Shown here: positions 1 to 7,789 of the stretch, piece after piece
How the letters are laid out: each line of letters begins with the position of its first letter
How positions within the stretch are numbered: position 1 is the first letter of the stretch
Source: a virus
Reading direction: 5' to 3' (one strand)
Length of the DNA: 23,440 nucleotides
IMG/VR virus record: IMGVR_UViG_3300021963_000661
Span: 1-23,440 of that record
The notes under the pieces: model-generated
Database searches by the model: none
Told to the model about the DNA's origin: nothing
The model's input: the letters and a program-made list of their open reading frames with translations, nothing else
Translations under genes and position numbers: made by a program

Positions 1-932
1 TCTTCTAGTTCCAAATAGGTATAAATGTGGAAAACACGGCGCATGCCATCAATGTTTTCCTCGGCCTTGCGCCCTTCAATCTTGTTGTTGGCTTTTTCTG
101 GGCGCGTAGGCTCTGGCTCCATCGAAACACGCGTCAAACTGATGTCTCGATACAGCCCTGAAATGATTCTTTGCTTAAATTCAAACTCTGTGATGTCGTG
201 AATTTCCGCGGCACGCTGTGCGGTATAAAAGTTTGTAGCTGCAAAAGGAATCAAAACCTTGTCAATCGGCAAGAACTCAGCAATAGGTCGGCGTTTTTTC
301 TCGTCCCAGTACAGTTTTAGATACTGCGAGCCACCTAGAGGCAGTTGTGTCAGCAGTTGTTCCTGTTCATCGCGGAACTCTTCAATCTGTTCCGTCAACT
401 GCCAGTTCATCCAATCACGTTTGCGCTCTGCCCGCTTGGTTTTTTCCTCGTCCGTCTCACCTAAAATCTTGGTTTTAACAGGACCATCAGCCGGAAACAG
501 CTCCTTAATTGTCCTTGATGCAAAATCAACGCAGGCTTCTGCGATTACAGGGTGAACAACTTTGCTGGCACCAAAGAATGTTGCGCCGCCTGGCGCGTCT
601 TTACCCATTCCTGTGCGTTTTAATCCCTCTTCGTACTGCTTATCGCGGTCTTCTCGTGCGGTTTTGTCCTTGTCAAGCAAGTTGAGATAGCGCGATGCCA
701 TGTCATCCAGATCAAGCGGATTGACAACATCAGCAAGGTTTTCGTAAAAGTCTGGATCTTCTAGCGGTCCCTTGGTGCTCGGCATGTGAACGACTGCTGA
801 GCCGTCAGGCAACTCTTCAATCTCCGCCTCTTCGTCTGGCAGTTCTGCTGCAAGATCTGCAACCGGCACCTCATCATCAGCCATTCCGCTAATGAAGCGG
901 CCATAGTCCTGCTCAATAGGCATCTCAGGCAT
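1..932 (-). CDS. Portal protein, N-terminal part (cut by window edge)
   Basis: The frame is open from the ATG at 930-932 leftward to the window edge, giving about 310 residues. The protein starts MPEMPIEQDYGRFISGMADDE, has an acidic first 50 residues, then a block containing GGATFFGASKVVHPVIAEAC and IKELFPADGPVKT. I recognise this as the N-terminal half of the large portal proteins of podovirus-like phages. The portal is the dodecameric ring at the capsid vertex through which DNA is packaged and ejected. The start is supported by AAGGAAG a few bases upstream and overlaps the end of the preceding 657-residue gene by 8 bases, as expected in a translationally coupled late operon. The order small terminase, large terminase, one extra gene, portal fits a packaging module. 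The C-terminal half lies outside the window. Family recognition is from memory of such sequences and was not checked by a search. Confidence 0.8.
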   Translation of the reverse strand, partial: MPEMPIEQDYGRFISGMADDEVPVADLAAELPDEEAEIEELPDGSAVVHMPSTKGPLEDPDFYENLADVVNPLDLDDMASRYLNLLDKDKTAREDRDKQYEEGLKRTGMGKDAPGGATFFGASKVVHPVIAEACVDFASRTIKELFPADGPVKTKILGETDEEKTKRAERKRDWMNWQLTEQIEEFRDEQEQLLTQLPLGGSQYLKLYWDEKKRRPIAEFLPIDKVLIPFAATNFYTAQRAAEIHDITEFEFKQRIISGLYRDISLTRVSMEPEPTRPEKANNKIEGRKAEENIDGMRRVFHIYTYLELE

Positions 933-2898
933 GTTTCTTCCTTAGTAATTCAAGGCGCATCGTGTCAGGATTATTAGTAAATGTAACTTTACCGCCGTCT
1001 TTCAGCTCAACCGCGCCGCCACGGGCGAAACCGGGTTTTAGTTTGACTTCGCCACCGTTTTTGTAACCGAGGAACTTAGTAAACTGGTCCAAAGTCATGA
1101 AACGCGGGGCCGTGGGTTGAGCCTTAAGCGCTTTATCAAGCACCGCTCGTCCTGATGGCAACTTAGTAATGTCACGCAGGTAAGCATCCAACATTCGCTT
1201 ATCGCGCTTTAAATCAACAATATCGTAGAGATGCAAGTCTCTAACGTCGCCCCATTCGCCACTGTTTAAAAATTTAACAACGGAATCGGTAACTTTGGCC
1301 TTGTAATCAGGGTCGCGCTTGGCATACTCCATGGCGCGTTTGCTATCAAAAGCGTTGCCGGGAGGCTTAAGCTCAGTGATATCAGGAGCCGGTCCTTTAA
1401 CGCCCGCCTCTTTAAGTGCTTGAATTACGTCGTCATCTGTTAGCTCTTCAACCTCCGGATTGCGTTGCCGCCATTCCCGTACATACCGGCTATATTGCGC
1501 TTTAGTTTGCGGGTCCAAAAGCGCAAACCCCTCTCCGGAAACAGGCCATTCATTTTCCGTGATTTTTGCCTGCGCATGAGGGCGACCTTCGGCATCCACA
1601 AGTGCCGTGAGTCTGTGCTCGCCCGAGCCGTAACTTTCGGCGAGGTAGTCGCCTTGCGTACACCAGCCACCCGCCCTGCCGATGGAGGTGCAAAGTGCCA
1701 AGCCCTTTGGACCAGTGGTTTCAGGGATATCGACCCAAGCGCCCCCAGGCTTGTCAACGAATGAAAGTTGCAACGATTTGTCGGCAAGCCTAGGTGTTGC
1801 TTGTAAGTTTGCCAGCATACCCTCGCGTTCAGCCTTAATAGCTTGCTCGGTTCGCCATTCGTTGATCTTAGCCACCCGCTCAACAGCCTGCGGCACCGTG
1901 ACCTTTTCAAGCTGCTGAGGCGTCAACCGCAACGACGCTGGTAACCCAGAGTTGGGATTCAAGGCGTTGGTCAACTCGTCGATGATGTGCGGGAAGCCAA
2001 GCCTGGACATATCTGCGCTCAGATTCATGCCGTACACGGGCGTATCAGGCGACACTTTCTCAAGCCAAGGATTTCTTTCTAACTCACTTTTGATCGGCAG
2101 AAACACCTCAGCTTTATCAGGCTGTATGCTTACGTCAGCAAGAGACTCCCAATCCCTGGCAAGATTTGACTTACCTAAGCCTTCTGTTGGATAACCGCCC
2201 GCTTCTCGGCTTTCACGCAGCGCTCGACTCTCTTTTTCAAACCCCATAGGTCTCGGAACATCTTGCGGCTCAAAGTGCAGCGTGCCACGCTCAGCAAGCG
2301 CCCGAACGGGATCCTCGGGGGTGGCCATTTCGTTCTTGACATACTTCGTAAGCTTGGTGTCAATCCATTTGTTGAGGGCAGTTGATCGCTCCGCAAGCGG
2401 CAAGCGTTGCATTAACTGCGTGTAAACCTCGCCCTTCTGTGGCTTCTCAAGTTCTGATCGGATGTATGCAACTTCTTGCTCAGGGTTTTGATGGCGTTTC
2501 AACGACCCAAGAGCCTTCTCAGCCGAAAACGAGCCAGCGAGCCAGTTGCCGCCCTTGGGCTTGATGACGCCCGCTCCCAGTGCTCCGAGTCCCGTGGCCA
2601 CTTCGGGTAACGCGGAGGCCACTTTGCCGGGCACTGCTGCCAAGCCTACAGCAGGCATATTCGCTAGCGCTTGTCCTGTGCGGTAACCCTCGCCACCAGG
2701 AATGATGGCTTCTGCTCCAAGCAATCCACGACCCACATCGCCCATCTCTTGAAAGGCTCGCATGCCAGGCCCTTCGCCATATCCTGTTAATTGTGAGGCG
2801 CGTTTTAGTTTATTAAGTCTTTCAATCTCTTGCGGCGTGAGAGCACCACCATCTTGAAACCTTGGCGCGTACATCATATCCAGCAGTTTATTAGGCAT
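925..2898 (-). CDS. 657-residue phage protein between terminase and portal, possibly virion-associated
   Basis: This is a long protein with no catalytic family I can assign firmly. Residues 60-115 are rich in Gly, Ala and hydrophobic residues (AEAIIPGGEG, VGLAAVPG, TGLGALGAG) and could be membrane-active. Residues about 395-446 hold a cysteine-containing block (ALCTSIG, GWCTQG at 411-416, then HRLTALVDAEGRPHAQAKI) resembling the core of PcfJ-like domains found on mobile elements. The last 45 residues carry Gly-Gly motifs (KNGGEVKLKPGFARGG, LKDGG) like those in other virion proteins of this genome. GGGAG lies 8 bases upstream of the ATG. It sits 30 bases after the large terminase and overlaps the portal by 8 bases, so it belongs to the late operon. 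An ejected inner-virion protein is my inference; a non-virion effector carried in the packaging block is the alternative. Confidence 0.6.
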   Translation of the reverse strand: MPNKLLDMMYAPRFQDGGALTPQEIERLNKLKRASQLTGYGEGPGMRAFQEMGDVGRGLLGAEAIIPGGEGYRTGQALANMPAVGLAAVPGKVASALPEVATGLGALGAGVIKPKGGNWLAGSFSAEKALGSLKRHQNPEQEVAYIRSELEKPQKGEVYTQLMQRLPLAERSTALNKWIDTKLTKYVKNEMATPEDPVRALAERGTLHFEPQDVPRPMGFEKESRALRESREAGGYPTEGLGKSNLARDWESLADVSIQPDKAEVFLPIKSELERNPWLEKVSPDTPVYGMNLSADMSRLGFPHIIDELTNALNPNSGLPASLRLTPQQLEKVTVPQAVERVAKINEWRTEQAIKAEREGMLANLQATPRLADKSLQLSFVDKPGGAWVDIPETTGPKGLALCTSIGRAGGWCTQGDYLAESYGSGEHRLTALVDAEGRPHAQAKITENEWPVSGEGFALLDPQTKAQYSRYVREWRQRNPEVEELTDDDVIQALKEAGVKGPAPDITELKPPGNAFDSKRAMEYAKRDPDYKAKVTDSVVKFLNSGEWGDVRDLHLYDIVDLKRDKRMLDAYLRDITKLPSGRAVLDKALKAQPTAPRFMTLDQFTKFLGYKNGGEVKLKPGFARGGAVELKDGGKVTFTNNPDTMRLELLRKKHA

Positions 2899-2928
2899 CA
2901 GTGGCTCCCATTTGCGCGGGATAATACA

Positions 2929-4359
2929 TCACACAGAATACGGATTATCTCGTTTAATACCGGCGTCCACATAATCCTCAGGATCGTAATCGTCCGGCGG
3001 TGGCGGATCAATACTTAGCCAGCCGGCGTCTCGCAGATATCTCATCGCCTGGCTGAACGCGTCTACAAAGTCATCGTGCGTCGTTGATGGGAATGAGCAG
3101 ATCTGCGTAACCATGCCTTCAGCCCAGTCGCGGACAAATCCTGCGCGGTTGCTGGACTCAGGCACCCAGACTCTACCGGCTTTGACGATGTTGGCCACGA
3201 TGCTCAGGCGTTGGATCTTGTCTGCGCGGCCAGGGTTGTAGGATCGAACCGGAATGTGCGCACGCTGCAGGTCTTGGATTAGCACGATGCCTGCCGCTTT
3301 ATCTTCCACGAGCACCAGGTCAACGCGCTTGGCCTCCTTGCCCTCGCCAAAGACAATCTCAAACTCATCGATGACCTTGGGTTTGAGGTCAGGGTACTGC
3401 AGCCGGTCCTGCCAGGCGTCGATCACGAGCACGCACATGCCGCCGTCAGCGGGTTTAAACACGCCGAGCGTGATGCTTGCAGTCGGGTCGTTGACGGTTT
3501 TCTCTGTAAAGGCGCAGTCATACGATTGGATGACGTATTCGAGCTTTGGCAGCGGCTTGTCCGCGGGCCAGAGCTTGAACCATTCGCGTCGGACAATGCC
3601 ACCCTCTTCGGCATCAATAATTTCTGCGTGGATCTCTTGCCTTCCTAAATTCGTGCCTTCGTATTGCAAGATCTGGCGTTTAAAGTTTTCGGACAAGTTA
3701 CTTAAATTTGTATAGGTGCTTGCCGTAGCCAATACTACGTCATCACCTTCTCTGCCAATTAAATCCACGATTAAATCTCGCGGCTTAGGCGTTGTGGTGA
3801 CAATGATCCTGGTCTTCATATCAGGAAGCTTCAGGCGCATGCCAAACTGGATTTGGTCCCAAGCCTCCTGGATATACTCCCAAGCTGCCAGTTCGTCGCA
3901 CCAACCACCGTGGAATTGTGGTCCCCTGAATCGCTCCGGCTCCGAGGCGGGTATGCCCTTAATCAGCGAGCCGTTAGTCAGGCGTAGCTCGTGCAATGCT
4001 TTGTTGTAATCTGCCACCAGAACGGGCGGAATCACGTTCAGAAGGCCCGAATCACCCTCAAAGCATGTACCCCTCACGTCACTGCTTGTTGGGGCTGCTA
4101 CCAACCATCTCGTGGCTTTATAAGACCATGCCCACCAAGAAATCTGCTGAGCAGCCGCTAAAGTTTTGCCCGCGCCTCTACCAGCCAAAAGTAAAAAAAT
4201 TGACCAATCCGCGCCAGGCGGCACAATTTGATGCGGCAAAGCCTTCGTAAGCCACATCATGCGCCAAGCCCAGGCTGCAGCTTGATCAGCAGGCAGGCGC
4301 GTATATTCCGCCCTTACCTGCGGATCACGTAGTAACCCCTCAAGATCGCTACTCCCCAA
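2929..4359 (-). CDS. terL: Terminase large subunit
   Basis: This is the packaging motor ATPase and nuclease that pumps DNA into the prohead and cuts concatemers. Walker A is GRGAGKT at residues 60-66. The Walker B region ends in CDE (residues 154-156). A coupling motif TTTP lies near 188-191. The C-terminal RNase H-like nuclease shows its acidic residues in YDCAF (D281), VEDKAAG (E352, D353) and HDDFVDAF (D429, D430). At 476 residues it is the usual size. The only sensible start is TTG (4357-4359), preceded by AGAGG, and it overlaps the small subunit gene by 11 bases, which implies coupled translation. It lies directly downstream of the small terminase and upstream of the portal block. Confidence 0.93.
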   Translation of the reverse strand: MGSSDLEGLLRDPQVRAEYTRLPADQAAAWAWRMMWLTKALPHQIVPPGADWSIFLLLAGRGAGKTLAAAQQISWWAWSYKATRWLVAAPTSSDVRGTCFEGDSGLLNVIPPVLVADYNKALHELRLTNGSLIKGIPASEPERFRGPQFHGGWCDELAAWEYIQEAWDQIQFGMRLKLPDMKTRIIVTTTPKPRDLIVDLIGREGDDVVLATASTYTNLSNLSENFKRQILQYEGTNLGRQEIHAEIIDAEEGGIVRREWFKLWPADKPLPKLEYVIQSYDCAFTEKTVNDPTASITLGVFKPADGGMCVLVIDAWQDRLQYPDLKPKVIDEFEIVFGEGKEAKRVDLVLVEDKAAGIVLIQDLQRAHIPVRSYNPGRADKIQRLSIVANIVKAGRVWVPESSNRAGFVRDWAEGMVTQICSFPSTTHDDFVDAFSQAMRYLRDAGWLSIDPPPPDDYDPEDYVDAGIKRDNPYSV

Positions 4360-4786
4360 GCTGCCTCTTTGCCTCGAGGTTCTTCAGCATGGCGTCGAAG
4401 ATTGACACTTCGTTTTGTATCGCGCCACCGTCCGGCCCGCTTACCTCGTGTTTTTGCACCTCAGACCAGCGCATTTGTGTTTTTGTCCACCAAATTGCCG
4501 AAGCTGTATCGCCTGCTACGGCCTTCTGAAACAAAGACCTTGCCACCTGCGAATTAGCCTTAGCCTTTCCTTCGGCTAACTCTTTAGTAAAGTGGCTCCG
4601 CAGCGTTTCAACATGAATGCCGTCACGCACTAAGCAAGCAATTTGATCTTGCGGTAACCCAACGCCAGATAAAGCCGCTACCTGCGCACGTTCCTGATCC
4701 GTCGGAACAAACGCGGGCCTTCCAGCGCCCTCACGGGATCCGCCCCATATTTTCTTTTTTAACGTCGGTTTTTCATGATCAGTCAT
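4349..4786 (-). CDS. terS: Terminase small subunit
   Basis: This is a 145-residue DNA-recognition subunit of terminase, which selects the packaging site and recruits the large subunit. The N-terminus has a basic, AT-hook-like GGSREGAGRP (residues 15-24), followed by a helical segment with HTH character (about 29-65, ending VETLRSHFTKEL). The C-terminal part has AIWWTKTQMRWSE, a signature I associate with small terminases of this type, and then a helix for oligomerisation or large-subunit contact. The gene overlaps the large terminase by 11 bases downstream and the ParB-methyltransferase gene by 8 bases upstream, so all three are translationally linked. Position next to the large terminase makes the call firm even though small subunits diverge strongly. 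Confidence 0.85.
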   Translation of the reverse strand: MTDHEKPTLKKKIWGGSREGAGRPAFVPTDQERAQVAALSGVGLPQDQIACLVRDGIHVETLRSHFTKELAEGKAKANSQVARSLFQKAVAGDTASAIWWTKTQMRWSEVQKHEVSGPDGGAIQNEVSIFDAMLKNLEAKRQLGE

Positions 4787-6005
4787 TAGTATTTACCTCA
4801 AGCAAGGCCTTCTTGCCCGTAAATTCCTCCCATCGTTTGACGATGACATCGCAGTATTTTGGGTCTATTTCCATCAAATACGCAATACGGCCATTCTTTT
4901 CTGCTGCTACTAAAGTAGTGCCTGAGCCTCCAAAACTATCCAAAACAATGTCGCCGCCTTTCGTGTTGTTAAGCATTTGATATTCAAACAACGCCACGGG
5001 CTTCATTGTCGGGTGTTCCACGCTTCGGTTTGGCTTGTCAAACTCCAGAATAGTTGTTTGCTTTCTGTCAGCCGCCCAAAGGTGCCCTGCGCCTTCTTTC
5101 CAACCATATAAGCATGGTTCGTGTTTCCAGTGATAGTCTTGACGGCCCATGACAATCGTTGATTTCTTCCAAATCAGACACTGCCGCACTTTCCAGCCAG
5201 CGTCTTTGGCTGCGCCGCGGAAGTTATATCCCTCCGAATCAGCGTGCCAGATGTAAAAAACCGCGCCGGCTTTCATGACCGCGTCCGCTGCCGTATAAGC
5301 ATCTCGCAGAAACTGCCGGAACTTCTCGTCGTCCATACTGTCGTTCTTAATTGTCAGCGCGTCCTTTGTTTTGCCTTCATAAGCGACGTTGTACGGCGGA
5401 TCTGTAAGCCACATATCAACCTGCCGACCATCGCACAGCTTTTCCAGATGATCGATGCTCGTACTATCGCCACACATAAGCCTATGCTTACCAAGTATCC
5501 AGATGTCGCCAGGCTTAGTGATTGGCTCTGGTGGAGCCTCAGGGACAGCGTCCTCGTCCGTCAATCCTTCCGTGACGTTGACTGGAATGAGATTGTTTAA
5601 TTCCTCGTCAGTAAACCCTAAGATACTTAAATTAAAGTCCGTTGCCTTTAATTCTTGTATTTCTAAAGCCAAAAGTTCCGTGTCCCAACCCGCGTTTAAA
5701 GCAAGTTTATTGTCTGCAATAACGTATGCGCGTTTTTTTTCTTCGCTCCAATTGCTTGCTATGACTACCGGAACTTGTTTGTAATTTAACTTTTGCGCGG
5801 CTGCCAGCCTCCCGTGGCCGGCGATGATCATTCCCGTTTCATCAATAAGAATCGGTACAGTCCAGCCCCACTCTTTTATGCTAGCGGCAAGTTGGCTGAT
5901 TTGCGCATCTGAGTGCGTCCTACTGTTTCTTGCGTAGGGGATTAAGCGGCTGATATCCCAGATTTCTATGTTTTCTGCTGGTCCCATCACATATTCCAGT
6001 GACAT
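4779..6005 (-). CDS. ParB-like domain fused to DNA methyltransferase
   Basis: Residues about 13-110 form a ParB/Srx-like domain: LIPYARNSRTHSD, then GMIIAGHGRLAAAQKL, the family's catalytic-type motif. Residues 165-400 form a site-specific DNA methyltransferase of the N6-adenine/N4-cytosine class. DPPY (202-205) precedes HPTMKP (331-336) and the S-adenosylmethionine-binding FGGSGT (358-363), the beta-class order. Such fusions are common in phages and act as orphan methylases that shield DNA from host restriction or mark packaging sites. It is the first gene of the late operon and overlaps the small terminase gene by 8 bases. The start at 6005 leaves only about 5 bases after the predicted transcription start from the promoter at 6017-6045. 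An alternative ATG at 5985-5987 (MGPAENIEIW), with GGAA upstream, fits that promoter better. Confidence 0.9.
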   Translation of the reverse strand: MSLEYVMGPAENIEIWDISRLIPYARNSRTHSDAQISQLAASIKEWGWTVPILIDETGMIIAGHGRLAAAQKLNYKQVPVVIASNWSEEKKRAYVIADNKLALNAGWDTELLALEIQELKATDFNLSILGFTDEELNNLIPVNVTEGLTDEDAVPEAPPEPITKPGDIWILGKHRLMCGDSTSIDHLEKLCDGRQVDMWLTDPPYNVAYEGKTKDALTIKNDSMDDEKFRQFLRDAYTAADAVMKAGAVFYIWHADSEGYNFRGAAKDAGWKVRQCLIWKKSTIVMGRQDYHWKHEPCLYGWKEGAGHLWAADRKQTTILEFDKPNRSVEHPTMKPVALFEYQMLNNTKGGDIVLDSFGGSGTTLVAAEKNGRIAYLMEIDPKYCDVIVKRWEEFTGKKALLEVNTND

Positions 6006-6016
6006 ATAATCCGGCG

Positions 6017-6045
6017 ATACTAAGGTTTTGTTGCGCGGCCTGCAA
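6017..6045 (-). promoter_or_regulatory. Sigma70-type promoter for the leftward late operon
   Basis: On the minus strand TTGCAG (6045-6040) and TAGTAT (6022-6017) are separated by exactly 17 bases. This places the transcription start near 6010. It faces the ParB-methyltransferase and terminase genes and lies just beyond the terminator of the upstream early operon. That arrangement is expected if late genes are controlled separately from early ones. No phage-specific activator site is evident. Confidence 0.55.
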
Positions 6046-6108
6046 GCTTTTGTCGCGGCGCAGAAACGATCTCTTGTTTAACTGATTGATTTTACTACAG
6101 CTTTGCAC

Positions 6109-6136
6109 AAAAAGAAACCCCGGCATCGCGCCGGGG
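6109..6136 (-). terminator. Intrinsic terminator ending the leftward early operon
   Basis: The hairpin CCCCGGC/GCCGGGG has 7 GC pairs and a 5-base loop (6118-6136). On the minus strand it is followed by a T-rich run complementary to 6109-6117 (TTTCTTTTT). It sits 9 bases downstream of the last early gene (stop at 6145) and upstream of the late promoter, separating the two transcription units. Confidence 0.85.
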
Positions 6137-6144
6137 CAAACAGG

Positions 6145-6285
6145 CTAATGCCTGACAGGAAACAACCAGTCGTAGTCTATCTCGGGAGGAGGCTCGGGGT
6201 CAAACTCCTGCTCTTCCTGCTCGTTACGCTCGCAATCGTCGTTGTACCGAGCAAGCTCCCGGTCTAGGTAAAAGTCATAGTTCAT
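6145..6285 (-). CDS. Small acidic hypothetical protein (46 residues)
   Basis: This is the last gene of the leftward early operon. The start at 6285 (MNYDFYLDREL) is chosen because AAGGAGA lies 7-8 bases upstream; an in-frame ATG further upstream at 6330 has no such site and would run deep into the neighbour. The protein is strongly acidic with a Pro-rich segment (EEQEFDPEPPPEIDYDW). It overlaps the preceding gene by 11 bases and is followed at once by the terminator. I do not recognise a family; its small size and acidity are typical of phage accessory proteins. Confidence 0.6.
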   Translation of the reverse strand: MNYDFYLDRELARYNDDCERNEQEEQEFDPEPPPEIDYDWLFPVRH

Positions 6286-6457
6286 CTGCTGTCTCCTTGA
6301 TGTACTCACCAATTGCTTGGTGCAGTTCACGAAGCTGCTCTTGGTTCAAGTGAACGCTTGAGTGCGCACCAACCTTCCAGATCGTCATCCACAATCCTCC
6401 ATCGTGCTCGCTGAGCGCGATGCGGTCATAACTTTCTGCTGCGATACTATGTTCCAT
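6275..6457 (-). CDS. Small hypothetical protein (60 residues)
   Basis: AGGAG lies 7 bases before the ATG. The protein has a predicted beta-strand half (AESYDRIALSEHDGGLWMTIWKVG) and a helical C-terminal half (NQEQLRELHQAIGEYIKETADEL). No catalytic motif or membrane segment is visible. It is in the leftward early operon, 37 bases downstream of the 195-residue gene and overlapping the next small gene by 11 bases. Function is unknown. Confidence 0.65.
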   Translation of the reverse strand: MEHSIAAESYDRIALSEHDGGLWMTIWKVGAHSSVHLNQEQLRELHQAIGEYIKETADEL

Positions 6458-6494
6458 TTGTTTGCTCCTGTGATGGGGACGTAGCCTCTGTTAA

Positions 6495-7082
6495 TTAAAC
6501 AGCTTTGGGACGCTTAATTACTGTTTGTTTGACGCCGTCACGCACGCCGTGCTCGGATACCGTGGCCTTGACCGTGATGGTTTTGGTTTCGCCGCTTGGA
6601 AGGTCGAGATCGAATGCCTCGCAGTAGCCCTTGTAAATGACTACGTTGCCATCAGCATCCTCACAAATACACAACAGGGTGATGCCGTACTGGCCATCCA
6701 AGCGGATGATTTTTTTGACATTGAGCGTCAGCGTAATTTTTTCGCCAACCGTACCAATGTGTGTGCGGGTTGCGTTGAGCGCGGCCTGCTTATCAGCCCA
6801 CTCGGCGCGGCGCTTGGCACGCTCTGCAATGCTATTGCGAACTGCAGCAACCTGCTTTTCGGAAAGCTTGCCAAAGTTGTCATAGGCCTTAGCGAGCGAA
6901 CCAACGAAGTTGTCCTCGTAGCTGACAAAGCTTCCGCCGTCGAAGATGCGGCCATTGGCGATGAAGGCCAGAACCGCCTCGTAATCCTCGTGCGTCTTGG
7001 CAAAAGTTTTTTTCGCATTCGCAATGATGTTGCGACGTGCGCCTGCGTAGTAAGCCCTCTCGTCGTGAATGATTACAGCCAT
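6495..7082 (-). CDS. 195-residue early phage protein with a C-terminal beta domain
   Basis: Residues 1-100 are helical and charged, with a segment FDGGSFVSYEDNFVGSLAKAYDNFGKLSEKQ. Residues about 108-190 are beta-rich (IGTVGEKITLTLNVKKIIRLDGQYGITLLCICEDADGNVVIYKG) and resemble an OB-like domain that I associate with proteins of unknown function in many phages and plasmids. AAGGAG lies 9 bases upstream. It has its own promoter at 7121-7149, separate from the rest of the operon, so it may be made at a different level. A nucleic-acid-binding role is only an inference from the fold-like pattern and the replication neighbourhood. Confidence 0.7.
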   Translation of the reverse strand: MAVIIHDERAYYAGARRNIIANAKKTFAKTHEDYEAVLAFIANGRIFDGGSFVSYEDNFVGSLAKAYDNFGKLSEKQVAAVRNSIAERAKRRAEWADKQAALNATRTHIGTVGEKITLTLNVKKIIRLDGQYGITLLCICEDADGNVVIYKGYCEAFDLDLPSGETKTITVKATVSEHGVRDGVKQTVIKRPKAV

Positions 7083-7120
7083 TTCGTTTACTCCTTACGT
7101 TGTTAAGTACTACAGGACAA

Positions 7121-7149
7121 ATCCTACACGCTTTTAGTCCACTTGTGTA
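7121..7149 (-). promoter_or_regulatory. Promoter with a TGGACTAAA spacer element
   Basis: On the minus strand TACACA (7149-7144), a 17-base spacer and TAGGAT (7126-7121) precede the 195-residue gene. The spacer contains TGGACTAAA (complement of 7133-7141). The same element sits at nearly the same place in the spacer of the promoter at 15188-15216 (2 and 3 bases after the -35). The shared spacer suggests a common regulator. The -35 is weak, which would suit activation. Confidence 0.45.
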
Positions 7150-7460
7150 GACTTTCGCCATCCAACCGACAAGTGGTCGTTATGCGCTACCAAACGGCGT
7201 GTGATGTGCAGCAGCCCTGCCTCGTCAATGTCATAGTGTGCCGTGAATGCTTTTACCCCCATGCCGTGGATGCCGATGTCTCCTCGATGATGGGCTGGGC
7301 ATAGCGGGATTGCGTCGTAATGGCTTGCACGCTGGCCCATGCCGGTGCCCCGTCTAGGATGGTGAATCTCTGCCGGCGTGCCAGGCGTGCCCTGCAGGTG
7401 GCACAGGACGCAACCGATTGACGCAACTTTGTTGAGATGCTGCTTTTCGTCTTTTGTCAT
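7134..7460 (-). CDS. Ref-like HNH nuclease
   Basis: This is a small zinc-binding nuclease of the HNH superfamily, close in layout to the phage P1 Ref (recombination enhancement function) family. Ref cuts DNA at RecA filaments. The metal-binding and catalytic residues visible are C17/C20 (CVLC), H33-H34 (EIHHPRRG), C54/H57/H58 (CPAHHRG) and H65 (IGIHGMG). At 108 residues it corresponds to the compact nuclease domain alone. It overlaps the upstream gene by 4 bases (ATGA) and lies in the same operon as RusA and the helicase, which supports a role in recombination or replication-intermediate processing. A general HNH endonuclease is the alternative. Confidence 0.75.
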   Translation of the reverse strand: MTKDEKQHLNKVASIGCVLCHLQGTPGTPAEIHHPRRGTGMGQRASHYDAIPLCPAHHRGDIGIHGMGVKAFTAHYDIDEAGLLHITRRLVAHNDHLSVGWRKSTQVD

Positions 7461-7789
7461 ATCGTCGCCCTGCCCTCGGCTCTCAGGTTTGCTTGTTGCG
7501 TCCTGTAAATCTCAATCCTTGATTGCGCTGCGATCAAGTCCCAACGAAGCTTCTCCTCGATCCTTACCGCTTCCTTGATGCCTACGAGCAGCTCAAGATA
7601 TTCGGGGTGAGCATAAGCCTCGCGTTCCTGTGCTCCGAGTGCAGTCTCCAGACTATCTCGCATCAGCATCGCTTTTTTACTTTTCCTAAACTCCTCCAAA
7701 TAAACCCTTTGAGCTTTGGCATCCGCAAATTGAGATGCGTGCTTGATGATGTAGTCAACGGCGTCATTTGGGTCATGCTGCTTGCTCAT
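7457..7789 (-). CDS. Helical hypothetical protein (110 residues)
   Basis: The protein is almost entirely charged helix (YLEEFRKSKKAMLMRDSLETALGAQEREAYAHPEYLELLVGIKEAVRIEEKLRWDLIAAQSRIEIYRTQQANLR) and probably forms a coiled coil or helical bundle. There are no cysteines, membrane segments or enzyme motifs. It overlaps RusA upstream by 17 bases and the Ref-like nuclease downstream by 4 bases. A partner role for one of these DNA-processing proteins is plausible from position only. Confidence 0.7.
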   Translation of the reverse strand: MSKQHDPNDAVDYIIKHASQFADAKAQRVYLEEFRKSKKAMLMRDSLETALGAQEREAYAHPEYLELLVGIKEAVRIEEKLRWDLIAAQSRIEIYRTQQANLRAEGRATI

